From NCBI GenBank assembly GCA_015061685.1, contig SUWD01000021.1, positions 1-45,825 of the forward strand: a stretch of 45,825 nt of DNA, read 5' to 3'. Below the pieces are notes generated by a model. It had not been told where the DNA came from. It saw nothing but the letters and a program-made list of their open reading frames with translations, and did not search any database. This DNA comes from Lentisphaerota bacterium. GTDB lineage: Bacteria; Verrucomicrobiota; Lentisphaeria; Victivallales; Victivallaceae. A program made the position numbers and the translations under genes. Shown here piece by piece: positions 17,387-24,878 of this stretch; the stretch's first letter is position 1, and each line of letters begins with the position of its first letter.

Positions 17387-18217
17387 ATGATTTTTCAGCA
17401 CATTGTCAATGATACATTTTTTCCTTTGGGAAGAGAACCGGGCAAAGCGATGATCGGAAACCGGACTTTGGAAGATATAATTTCCGGATGTTTCACCGGA
17501 TTCCCGGATGATTTGATCTGGAGAAGCGATTATCTGCCGGATAAAACAACGCTGTACCGTCTGGCCGGGAAAAGTAATTTTACCGCCGTTGCTCCGGATG
17601 GAACGATTACCGGCACAGCCGGAACCGGCAGTGAAATAATTCCGGTATCCGGAGTACGGGCGGTTTATCCGTGGGATTTGCTGGAAATAACACAACTGCT
17701 CGCCGGAAATATAGAAGTAAATGATATTCAGGGCAGCATCTCCTGCCGGGCGGAAATCGAAGGAAAAATTATCCTCGGTAAAAATTCCCGGATACTGCCC
17801 GGAGTTTACATTGAGGGAAACTGCGTAATCGGAGAAAATTGCAAAATCGGTCCAAATTGTTACCTCCGGGGAAACACCTTCATCGGAGACAACTGCCACA
17901 TCGGACAGGCTGTCGAAGTAAAGAATTGCATCATCGGCAACCGTACTTCGCTCGGTCACTTGAGTTATGCCGGGGATTCGGTGATCGGCTCCAGAGTGAA
18001 TTTCGGTGCCGGAACCATCATCGCCAATCTGCGGCACGACGGGAAAAATCACCGTTCAATGGTCAATGCTTCGCTCGTTGACACCGGACGGAGAAAATTC
18101 GGAGCTGTCATCGGAGACGATGTCCACACCGGGATCCATACTGCGATCTACTGCGGCAGAAAAATAGCGGCCGGCAGCGAAACTGCCCCCGGGACGGTCG
18201 TAAAAAATGATCTTTAA
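17387..18217 (+). CDS. Left-handed beta-helix acyltransferase resembling GlmU C-terminal domain
   Basis: The 276-residue protein has an N-terminal region (about 1-110, MIFQHIVNDTFFPLGREPG...) without a nucleotidyltransferase signature. A long run of hexapeptide repeats follows (residues ~115-270), for example IGENCKIGPNCYLRGNTFIGDNC. The C-terminal part resembles the acetyltransferase half of GlmU or related sugar nucleotidyltransferases: GDSVIGSRVNFGAGTIIANLRHDGK and AVIGDDVHTGIHTAIYCG. Its place 2 bp after glmM suggests that it acetylates glucosamine-1-phosphate, leaving the uridylyltransferase to another gene. That assignment is inference. The frame is open from 17336, but the ATG at 17387 avoids a large overlap with glmM. 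Confidence 0.75.
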   Translation: MIFQHIVNDTFFPLGREPGKAMIGNRTLEDIISGCFTGFPDDLIWRSDYLPDKTTLYRLAGKSNFTAVAPDGTITGTAGTGSEIIPVSGVRAVYPWDLLEITQLLAGNIEVNDIQGSISCRAEIEGKIILGKNSRILPGVYIEGNCVIGENCKIGPNCYLRGNTFIGDNCHIGQAVEVKNCIIGNRTSLGHLSYAGDSVIGSRVNFGAGTIIANLRHDGKNHRSMVNASLVDTGRRKFGAVIGDDVHTGIHTAIYCGRKIAAGSETAPGTVVKNDL

Positions 18218-18249
18218 CAGAAAAGATATATTTTATGATGAAAATTTCA

Positions 18250-18277
18250 TTGTAAAATACCGTATTTATGGTATATT
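18250..18277 (+). promoter_or_regulatory. Promoter of nagB with a possible operator
   Basis: TTGTAA (18250-18255) and TATATT (18272-18277) are 16 bp apart. ATACC at 18257-18261 and GGTAT at 18270-18274 form an imperfect inverted repeat inside the promoter, a possible repressor site. The arms are only 5 bp, so the operator is tentative. Confidence 0.4.
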
Positions 18278-18319
18278 TCATTTGTACGCAACCTGTATAA
18301 ACTAATTTGAGGTGAAATT

Positions 18320-19105
18320 ATGGATGTCATCATCTGCAAAACTTCCGCTGATGCGGAGAAACTTGCCGCCCGCATGATCGCGGACGCCATCAACGCCAAA
18401 CCCGAATTCAAACTCGGTCTCGCCACCGGTGCGACCATGGAAAATGTCTATGCCGAACTCTCCCGGCTCAACAAAGCCGGCGAAGTTGACTTCTCTCAAG
18501 TCCGTTCATGGAACCTCGATGAGTATGCCGGTCTGGCTCCGGAACACGATCAGAGCTACCGCTACTACATGAATAAACACCTTTTCAACAATGTCAATAT
18601 CGACATCCGCAATACCCACCTGCCCGACGGTCTGGCTGCCGATGAAGAAGCCGAAGCCGCCCGTTACGATGACTCCATCGATGAAGCTGGCGGTATTGAC
18701 CTGTGGCTCGTCGGTATCGGCAAATCCGGCCACGTCGGATTCAACGACCCGGGAACCAGCTTCTCCAGCCGTACCCATGTGGCGTATCTGAATAACACCA
18801 CCTATGAGCAGAACAAAATTTACTTCAATCCCCCGGAATCCATGCCCCGCCGTGCCTACACCGCCGGTGTCGGAACTGTTCTGGATGCGAAAAAAGTTCT
18901 CCAGCTCATCACCGGTGAACGCAAAGCCGCCATCGCCGCCGCCGCTATCGAGGGTCCGATGACTGCCATGATCAGCTCCACCGCCTTGCAATTGCACCCC
19001 GATACGGTCATCATCCTTGATGAAGCTGCCGCCGCCGATCTGAAACTCAAAGACTTCTACAAAGAGGTCTTTGAAAACGATCCCAAATGGGCAGCTTACC
19101 GCTGA
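18320..19105 (+). CDS. nagB: Glucosamine-6-phosphate deaminase
   Basis: NagB converts glucosamine-6-phosphate to fructose-6-phosphate and ammonia, feeding amino sugars into glycolysis. The 261-residue protein has LATGATMENVYAEL, the NLDEYAGL segment (catalytic Asp), and the active-site block GIGKSGHVGFNDPGTSFSSRTH with catalytic His and nearby acidic residues. ITGERKAAIAAAAIEGP follows later. AGGTGA lies 6 bases before the ATG. The length is close to the E. coli enzyme (266). A ROK-family kinase gene follows after 73 bp, as expected for an amino-sugar catabolic pair. glmM and the acyltransferase lie just upstream, so synthesis and breakdown of glucosamine phosphates are clustered. Confidence 0.93.
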   Translation: MDVIICKTSADAEKLAARMIADAINAKPEFKLGLATGATMENVYAELSRLNKAGEVDFSQVRSWNLDEYAGLAPEHDQSYRYYMNKHLFNNVNIDIRNTHLPDGLAADEEAEAARYDDSIDEAGGIDLWLVGIGKSGHVGFNDPGTSFSSRTHVAYLNNTTYEQNKIYFNPPESMPRRAYTAGVGTVLDAKKVLQLITGERKAAIAAAAIEGPMTAMISSTALQLHPDTVIILDEAAAADLKLKDFYKEVFENDPKWAAYR

Positions 19106-19178
19106 AAATAATTCAAGCTCCCGGAGTTATATTCTGCATCCGGGAGCTTTTCTTTAAATTATTGAGGAAAAAATAACT

Positions 19179-20561
19179 ATGAAAAAAATTCAGGTCAACA
19201 GCCGGATCTTCCCGGAACTCGATCCCGGATTTGTTCCCGCCGCCCTCTGGAACCGGGAATACCGCAAACTTGCCGCAAGTGAGAGCGATTCCATTGATAT
19301 CGCCATTACTCTGGAGCGTGCCAATGGAGCAGTTTCCCGTTTTGACAGCAAACTTCTGGCAGACACTGAGGAAAATCTGCCGCTGAATTTCCGCTATGTC
19401 GAAAGAATCGTCAAATTCATGCTCTGGGCATTCGGCGGCAAAACCGTCACCGTCGCCGGAGCCCCGCTCGTCGCCGCTGAATTGGCAAAAGTTTACAGTG
19501 CCGACGGTCAGCGTGCCTTTGATTATCAGGTCATGGGTGAACGTATCTACGGCGGAAAATTTGAGGTCAGATCCTGTGCCTATGCCGACGCTATGCCGGA
19601 GAAGAAGATCTCCGTGAAACTCGGCGGCAATTTTGAGGGCTGCCGGATCGGATTCGATCTGGGCGGTTCCGACCGCAAATGTGCCGCCGTTATCGACGGC
19701 AAAGCCGTACACAGCGAGGAGGTCGTCTGGGATCCCTACTTCCAGAAAGATGTCAATTACCACCGTGAAGGTATCCTTGATTCTCTGCGCCGGGCAGCGG
19801 CAAAGCTCCCCCGTATCGACGCCATCGGCGGTTCAGCAGCCGGAGTTTATGTTGACAATCAACCCCGTATCGCCTCCCTTTTCCGGGGCATTCCGGAAGC
19901 GGATTTCAAGAGCAAAGTCCAGCCGATCTTCCTTGAGATCGCCAAAGAATTTCCGGGCGTGCCTTTCGTCGTCCTCAATGACGGCGAAGTTACCGCTCTT
20001 GCCGGTGCAGTAAGCCTTGAGAAAAATGCCCTTATCGGCCTTGCCATGGGAACCAGTGAAGCCGTCGGATACGTCACCCCCGAAGGAAATCTGACCGACT
20101 ACCTCAACGAATTGGCTTTCGCCCCTGTGGATTACCGGGAGGATAATCCGCCGAAAGATGAGTGGAGCGGCGATGCCGGTGTCGGTGCGATGTATCTTTC
20201 CCAGCAGGCTGTCGGCAGGCTGGTGAAACCTGCCGGTTTCGACTTCCCCGAAGGAACTGCCCTGCCGGAAATCCTGAAACTGGTGCAGAAAGCCCGCAGT
20301 GAAAATGATCCCCGGGCTTCTGCGATTTACCGTTCAGTAGGTGTCTATCTCGGTTATGCCATTGCTCACTATGCTGACTTCTACGATCTGGAAAATCTCC
20401 TGCTGCTCGGACGTGTTTCCAGTGGAGAGGGCGGCAACGAGATCATCAATGAAGCTGCCAAAGTGCTGAAAGAAGAATTCCCGGAACTTAATGTGGTCAT
20501 CCATATTCCGGATGAAACTTTCAAACGTCACGGTCAGGCCGTGATCGCCGCCTCCCTCTGA
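19179..20561 (+). CDS. ROK-family protein, probable sugar kinase
   Basis: The 460-residue protein contains the ROK/hexokinase-fold phosphate-binding motif IGFDLGGSDRKCAAVIDGK (about residue 154). A conserved NDGEVTALAGAV follows (active-site Asp region), then LAMGTSEAVGYV (adenosine-side phosphate loop). The ROK zinc motif CxCGxxGCxE is missing. An N-terminal extension of about 150 residues precedes the kinase fold, so it is not a standard glucokinase. Adjacency to nagB suggests a substrate such as N-acetylglucosamine, glucosamine or another hexose. AGGAAAAA precedes the ATG. The stop codon is directly followed by a perfect 15-bp palindrome. A distinct subfamily with an altered active site is possible. 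Confidence 0.75.
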   Translation: MKKIQVNSRIFPELDPGFVPAALWNREYRKLAASESDSIDIAITLERANGAVSRFDSKLLADTEENLPLNFRYVERIVKFMLWAFGGKTVTVAGAPLVAAELAKVYSADGQRAFDYQVMGERIYGGKFEVRSCAYADAMPEKKISVKLGGNFEGCRIGFDLGGSDRKCAAVIDGKAVHSEEVVWDPYFQKDVNYHREGILDSLRRAAAKLPRIDAIGGSAAGVYVDNQPRIASLFRGIPEADFKSKVQPIFLEIAKEFPGVPFVVLNDGEVTALAGAVSLEKNALIGLAMGTSEAVGYVTPEGNLTDYLNELAFAPVDYREDNPPKDEWSGDAGVGAMYLSQQAVGRLVKPAGFDFPEGTALPEILKLVQKARSENDPRASAIYRSVGVYLGYAIAHYADFYDLENLLLLGRVSSGEGGNEIINEAAKVLKEEFPELNVVIHIPDETFKRHGQAVIAASL

Positions 20562-20595
20562 CTTACTTTTCTTTTTACAAAAAAAGAAAAGTAAG
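20562..20595 (+). repeat. Perfect palindrome at the kinase stop codon
   Basis: CTTACTTTTCTTTTT at 20562-20576 and its exact reverse complement at 20581-20595 surround a 4-base loop. It begins on the base after the stop codon. The same stop-plus-left-arm sequence, TGACTTACTTTTCTTTTTAC, recurs at 44870-44889. It may end transcription in both directions, although no T-run follows the hairpin. Confidence 0.7.
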
Positions 20596-20748
20596 CAAAA
20601 GAAAAACGGAAAGTCGTGCCCTTCGCTTCGCCGGGGCTTGATCGGACGCTTTTTGAAAAAGATATTATGGGGCTGTTGCAAAACCTTGTAGAACTAAGCA
20701 ACGGTCCTTCTTGTTTTTTCAGGGAGAAAAAAGTTTCTGCTTGAGTAA
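20596..20748. other. Non-coding stretch with short palindromes
   Basis: No gene seen. It holds the short palindrome CTTTTTGAAAAAG (near 20649) and a GGGGCTGTTGCAAAAC sequence at 20669-20684. The latter resembles the ends of some insertion sequences, but no transposase frame is present. Confidence 0.4.
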
Positions 20749-20996
20749 TTGATAATGTCCCAAATTTTGTGAAACCCAAGCAGGAACTTATAAACAAACA
20801 TTTCTGTTAACGTATGGAATATATCACATAAGTTGTGATTTGTCAAACCGGCAAACACGGGTTCGATCTAACCGGTGGATGCAGTGTGAGGCAAGGTCGC
20901 GGGCAAATCAAGGCGGATGAGCAGGAGTGTACTATCGTACATGACTGCGAAAACGTCCGCTGATTTGCCAAGAGATTGCCCGCAATGCACCACCGC
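20749..20996 (+). repeat. Dispersed intergenic repeat, copy 2 (fullest copy)
   Basis: This is the longest of three copies; see 23-222 and 14418-14522. It runs from TGATAATGTCCC to CAATGCACCACCG. It contains no sizeable reading frame. A small hairpin, TGTAC-TATC-GTACA, lies near 20928-20941. The outer part 20949-20996 is shared only with copy 3. There are no clear terminal inverted repeats and no transposase. Confidence 0.8.
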
Positions 20997-21254
20997 AGGA
21001 AAGATTTTTCACAAAAAATGAGACAATAACGAGTAATTTAATACATTTTTTATTTGCTCAAAAGTTTTCTTTGAGAAATACATTTTGCCGACGACAACGG
21101 AGGAGTTGAGAAGTATTGCCGATTGCGGGAAAGCTGCACCGTGGATTGATCCCGGTGCGAGGGGGAGTCCGGGGGGAAACTTCCCCCCGGATGGCACTTC
21201 GCATTAACAATCCAAGCAGCAAGTTCCTCTGACAAGTAAACAAAGAAAAGTTAA
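20997..21254. other. Non-coding stretch downstream of the ABC exporter permease
   Basis: No gene supported. It contains TCCGGGGGGAA at 21168-21178 and its exact reverse complement at 21181-21191 (11-bp arms, 2-base loop). Just before this, GCACCG and CGGTGC pair around an 11-base loop (about 21136-21158). Neither hairpin is followed by a T-run. Confidence 0.45.
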
Positions 21255-22613
21255 TTATTCGTAGCGGAGAGCTTCGATGGGGTCGAGCTGGGATGCTTTC
21301 CAAGCCGGATAGAAGCCGAAAACCATACCGATACTGGCGGAAACAGCAAAAGCGGCGATCACGGCACCGGGACTGCTTTCCACGGGCCAGTGCAGTTGGC
21401 TTTCAATAAAGAGCGATGCTCCGTGACCGACAAGAATTCCGATGATGCCGCCGACAAGACACATCACAACTGATTCAATGAGGAACTGTTTCAGAATATC
21501 TTTGCTTCTGGCTCCGACTGCCATACGCAAACCGATTTCTCTTGTTCGTTCAGTAACGGAGACGAGCATGATATTCATGATACCGACGCCGCCGACCAGT
21601 AAGGAGAGAAGAGCCACCCCCAGAAGCAAGTTATTCATCAGCGTGGAAGTTTTGTCCATCATTTTCATAAAATCTGCTGCTGAACGGATACGGAAGTCAT
21701 CATCCTGTGCCGGAACCAGCTGGTGTCTTTCCCGCATCAATGCGGTGATTTCTTCGATAGCGGTCTGCATTTTCTCAGGAGAGACCGCAGAGAATGCAAT
21801 CTGGTTGATATAAGTGTATTTCGGAATGACCAGTTTATCTTCACGCAGAGCTGAATCCTGTGCCGGATAGAGAGCAACACCGGAAACCGGGAAAGTTGCC
21901 CCCGGTTTGCTGGCAAGGGTACTGGTGGTATTGGTCGCCGATCCGTTGACCAGACCGGTGATCCGCATACGCATGGTAGTCCACGGCATGAGAATAACAT
22001 CATCCTCATCCTGTCCCATCATATTGGCCCCCTTGCTTTTCAGGACTCCAATCACCCGGAAAGTGGTATTGTTGATCCGCATTTCCGTATCAACAGGTGA
22101 GTGTCCGTCAAAAAGTTCTTCCACAATAGTGGCACCGACCAGACACACCCGGGCGTTGACATTAACTTCTCTTTCCGTAAAGAAGCGTCCTTCGCCGATC
22201 TGCCAGTCTCGGATGCCGAAATAGGATGGTGAAACACCGTACATCTGGGCTGGGATCCAGTTGGATGATCCGAAAATCGCCTGTGCCGATGAAGAACTGA
22301 CTACAGGAGAAACCAGAGAAACATGGGGACACTCCTGCAGAACAGCTTCAGCATCGGCCGGAAGCAGATATGTCCAGGTGTTTCTGCCCATTTTGATCCC
22401 GGATACCCGGCGTAATCCGGGATAGATGACCCCGGAACCGGCACCCATTTGTTCGATGGAAGCCCGGATACTTGCGGATGAACCGGCTCCGATCTCCATC
22501 ATGGTGATAACTGCGGCAATACCGATGATGATCCCCAGCATGGTAAGCATGGTTCGGGTGGGGTTGCGTAAAAGGGAACGCAGAGCCATCAAAACTGTAC
22601 CGATGAATTTCAT
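21255..22613 (-). CDS. MacB-type ABC transporter permease
   Basis: The 452-residue protein has an N-terminal transmembrane helix (TMLTMLGIIIGIAAVITMMEIG), a large periplasmic domain of MacB_PCD type and three C-terminal helices. These lie in the FtsX-like region VGGVGIMNIMLVSVTERTREIGLRMAVGA. This is the mechanotransmission fold of MacB and LolC/E. Unlike E. coli MacB the ATPase is a separate gene, with which it shares an ATGA overlap. GGAGGCG precedes the start. With the adaptor upstream it should form a tripartite exporter of peptides, antibiotics or other envelope compounds, but no TolC gene is in the window. Confidence 0.92.
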   Translation of the reverse strand: MKFIGTVLMALRSLLRNPTRTMLTMLGIIIGIAAVITMMEIGAGSSASIRASIEQMGAGSGVIYPGLRRVSGIKMGRNTWTYLLPADAEAVLQECPHVSLVSPVVSSSSAQAIFGSSNWIPAQMYGVSPSYFGIRDWQIGEGRFFTEREVNVNARVCLVGATIVEELFDGHSPVDTEMRINNTTFRVIGVLKSKGANMMGQDEDDVILMPWTTMRMRITGLVNGSATNTTSTLASKPGATFPVSGVALYPAQDSALREDKLVIPKYTYINQIAFSAVSPEKMQTAIEEITALMRERHQLVPAQDDDFRIRSAADFMKMMDKTSTLMNNLLLGVALLSLLVGGVGIMNIMLVSVTERTREIGLRMAVGARSKDILKQFLIESVVMCLVGGIIGILVGHGASLFIESQLHWPVESSPGAVIAAFAVSASIGMVFGFYPAWKASQLDPIEALRYE

Positions 22614-23308
22614 TGTGAAACGCCTCCTTCAAAAAGACCGGAAACGATCTGACCGTCACTCATGCAGATGGTGCGTTTGGCGAATTTGGCAATCGCCTGC
22701 GAGTGGGTTACCAGAATAACAGTTATTCCGTCATCATTGAGTTTTTTGAACATATCCATAACTTCGACGCTGGTTTTGGAGTCCAGGTTTCCGGTCGGTT
22801 CATCAGCGAAGATCACCGGCGGGCGGTTGATCAATGCCCGGGCGATAGCGACCCGCTGCTGCTGACCTCCGGAGAGCTGTGAAGGGTGATGCCCCGCTCT
22901 GGAAACGATACCGACCTCCTCCAGAGCAGCCATGCCCCGGCGTTTTTTCTCTGCCGAACTCAAATTGGAGGTGTATGAAAGCGGCATGATAACATTTTCC
23001 AGAGCCGTAGTCCGGGGCAGCAGATTGAAGCTCTGAAAAACGAAGCCGATCTGCTGATTGCGTACTTTAGCTCTCTCATCACCGCTCGCCCTGCCCAATT
23101 CTTTACCGTCAAAGAAGTAATCACCTTTGGTCGGGCGGTCGAGACAGCCGAGGATATTCATCAATGTACTTTTACCCGACCCGGAAGCCCCCATGAGAGC
23201 GACATATTCGCCCCGGTCGATATTGAGAGAAACCCCTTTGAGGACAGAGATGAATTGATCTCCCAGCGGGTAATCTTTGGTGATGTTGTGCAATTCGATA
23301 AGAGCCAT
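22610..23308 (-). CDS. MacB/LolD-type ABC transporter ATPase
   Basis: The 232-residue ATPase has Walker A GASGSGKST, a Q-loop (QIGFVFQSFNLLP), the signature LSGGQQQRVAIARAL, Walker B with catalytic Glu in VIFADEPTGNLD and the switch His in VTHS. N-terminal HNITKDYPLGDQFISVLKGVSLNI is typical of the MacB/LolD/FtsE group. It lies between adaptor and permease genes, overlapping the latter by 4 bp, so all three should be made together as one exporter. Confidence 0.95.
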   Translation of the reverse strand: MALIELHNITKDYPLGDQFISVLKGVSLNIDRGEYVALMGASGSGKSTLMNILGCLDRPTKGDYFFDGKELGRASGDERAKVRNQQIGFVFQSFNLLPRTTALENVIMPLSYTSNLSSAEKKRRGMAALEEVGIVSRAGHHPSQLSGGQQQRVAIARALINRPPVIFADEPTGNLDSKTSVEVMDMFKKLNDDGITVILVTHSQAIAKFAKRTICMSDGQIVSGLFEGGVSQ

Positions 23309-23325
23309 GACCGGAAGTTCCTCTG

Positions 23326-24660
23326 TTATTTGCCCTGAGCTCTTGCCCGGTTGGCGGCAGAACCTCCGCCGCGGACTTTGGTATTGTCCGGTTTCGGCAT
23401 GAAAGGACTGCTTTTATCTTTGCCTGCCGGAGCGGATGCAACGGCAGTTTCAGTAACACCGTAAACGATCACGTCATTTTCGGAGAAAGGCGGATCGATC
23501 AATTCAACTCTGCCGGAGGCACTCAAACCGGTTTTGACCTCCACCGGTTTGATGAAATCTCCCTCGGCGACATAGACGATACGGGCATTTTCGGGGAAGG
23601 TTTTATTGCGGTATTCCGGGGCGATGAACCGCTCTTCCGGGTGGAACCGCAATGCGGCATTGGAGACGGTGAGGACATTTTTACGCCGTTCACGGATGAA
23701 TTTCACATTGGCGGTCAGATAGGGGATAAGTCTGCCGTCTGCGTTATCGGTGACGACTTCCACGATATAGGTAACGACGTTCTGCGACATAGTGGCATTG
23801 AGACGGACTTTTTTGACGACACCGGTAAAGGTGGTACCGGGGAAAGTGTCGATGTTGAATTCGACAGGCATACCGACTTTGACATGACCGATATCCGCCT
23901 CATTGACGGAGACCCAGACCTGCATTTTCTTGAATTCTTTGGCGATCAGGAAGATGCTGGAAGCACTCATACTGGAGACCACCGTCTGCCCGATACTCAC
24001 TCTGCGGTCGATGATTATGCCGTCCACGGGGGCGGTGATGCGGCAGTAATCCAGATTGCGTTGAGCTTTGATCAGTGCGGCGTCGGTAATTGCAAGCTGT
24101 GCTTTTGCTCTCTCAAGATCAGCCTTGGCGGCGGCGGAATCAGCCTGGGCGGAGATGTAAGCTGCTTCAGAATCGTCATAATCGCTTTTGGAAATGGCTT
24201 TTTTGTTGTAAAGTTCCTGAGCCCGTTTCCAGTTGATCCCGGCGAGATTGAGTTTTGCTTCAGCCTGCCGGATGGAAGCCTGGGCGGAAGTGATGGCGGC
24301 TTCAGCCTGAAGTTTCTGGGCATTGACCTCTCTCAATGCGGCAGCATAAAGCACATCGTCGATCTGGGCGAGGAGGGTTCCGGCTTTTACAAACGAACCG
24401 TAATCGACCGTATTGCCTTCGGCATCTGTCCCGAAAGACATGATTTTACCGGAGACCTGGGCACCGACATTGATCAGCTCCTCCGGCTCAACTGTCCCTG
24501 ACGCACTTATAGAACTGGTAAGATCTTCTCTGGTAATATTTTCCGTCTTGTAAGAAACGATGATTCTATCCCGGTAAAAGGTTTTATACCCCCACCATGA
24601 ACCGATTCCGATGATTACAACGACTGCTATCGGCAGCAGCATTTTTAAAGCATTTTTCAT
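23326..24660 (-). CDS. MacA-like periplasmic adaptor (HlyD family)
   Basis: The 444-residue protein has an N-terminal anchor (MLLPIAVVVIIGIGSWWGY). A biotinyl-lipoyl-like half motif follows (SGTVEPEELINVGAQVSGKI), then a long helical hairpin rich in Ala, Gln and Lys (about residues 100-185). The second half motif is DYCRITAPVDGIIIDRRVSIGQTV, then beta-barrel and membrane-proximal domains. The Pro/Gly-rich C-terminal tail is probably disordered. This is the canonical MacA layout. The ATG at 24660 is chosen because AGGGGGAG lies just upstream; the longer frame from 24723 adds an unlikely tail. First gene of the exporter operon. Confidence 0.92.
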   Translation of the reverse strand: MKNALKMLLPIAVVVIIGIGSWWGYKTFYRDRIIVSYKTENITREDLTSSISASGTVEPEELINVGAQVSGKIMSFGTDAEGNTVDYGSFVKAGTLLAQIDDVLYAAALREVNAQKLQAEAAITSAQASIRQAEAKLNLAGINWKRAQELYNKKAISKSDYDDSEAAYISAQADSAAAKADLERAKAQLAITDAALIKAQRNLDYCRITAPVDGIIIDRRVSIGQTVVSSMSASSIFLIAKEFKKMQVWVSVNEADIGHVKVGMPVEFNIDTFPGTTFTGVVKKVRLNATMSQNVVTYIVEVVTDNADGRLIPYLTANVKFIRERRKNVLTVSNAALRFHPEERFIAPEYRNKTFPENARIVYVAEGDFIKPVEVKTGLSASGRVELIDPPFSENDVIVYGVTETAVASAPAGKDKSSPFMPKPDNTKVRGGGSAANRARAQGK

Positions 24661-24811
24661 AACTCCCCCTGATTGATTAAGATGTTTTTGTAATACAGCT
24701 TTATTATTTATAACGTACAACAAGAGAAAAATATTTCATACTCTTAAACATTTTCAAGCAAAAAACACGTTTTTTATCCTGACGACATCCGGATGTTTTT
24801 GGCAAATTTGA

Positions 24812-24840
24812 TTGAAAACGAGCCGTTTTCGGATTATATT
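24812..24840 (+). promoter_or_regulatory. Promoter of the Ehr complex operon with internal palindrome
   Basis: TTGAAA at 24812-24817 and TATATT at 24835-24840 have 17-bp spacing. GAAAACG at 24814-24820 and CGTTTTC at 24824-24830 form a perfect 7-bp inverted repeat overlapping the -35 box and spacer, the expected place for an operator. AAGGAG at 24862-24867 serves the ATG at 24879. Confidence 0.65.
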
Positions 24841-24878
24841 ATGAGATTGTCAAAAAATCTCAAGGAGAAGATTTTATC

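Noticed and set aside
20669..20684. Insertion sequence end (GGGGCTGTTGCAAAAC)
   Set aside because: There is no transposase frame and no inverted partner nearby; a remnant is possible but not supported.
20855..20880. tRNA gene suggested by GGGTTCGATCTAACC, which resembles a T-arm
   Set aside because: No matching acceptor stem, anticodon arm or CCA-end context could be found around it in any copy of the repeat.
21050..21303. Minus-strand reading frames after the ABC permease
   Set aside because: They run through the GC-rich hairpins, overlap one another in several frames and have proline- and serine-rich, low-complexity products with no known domain.
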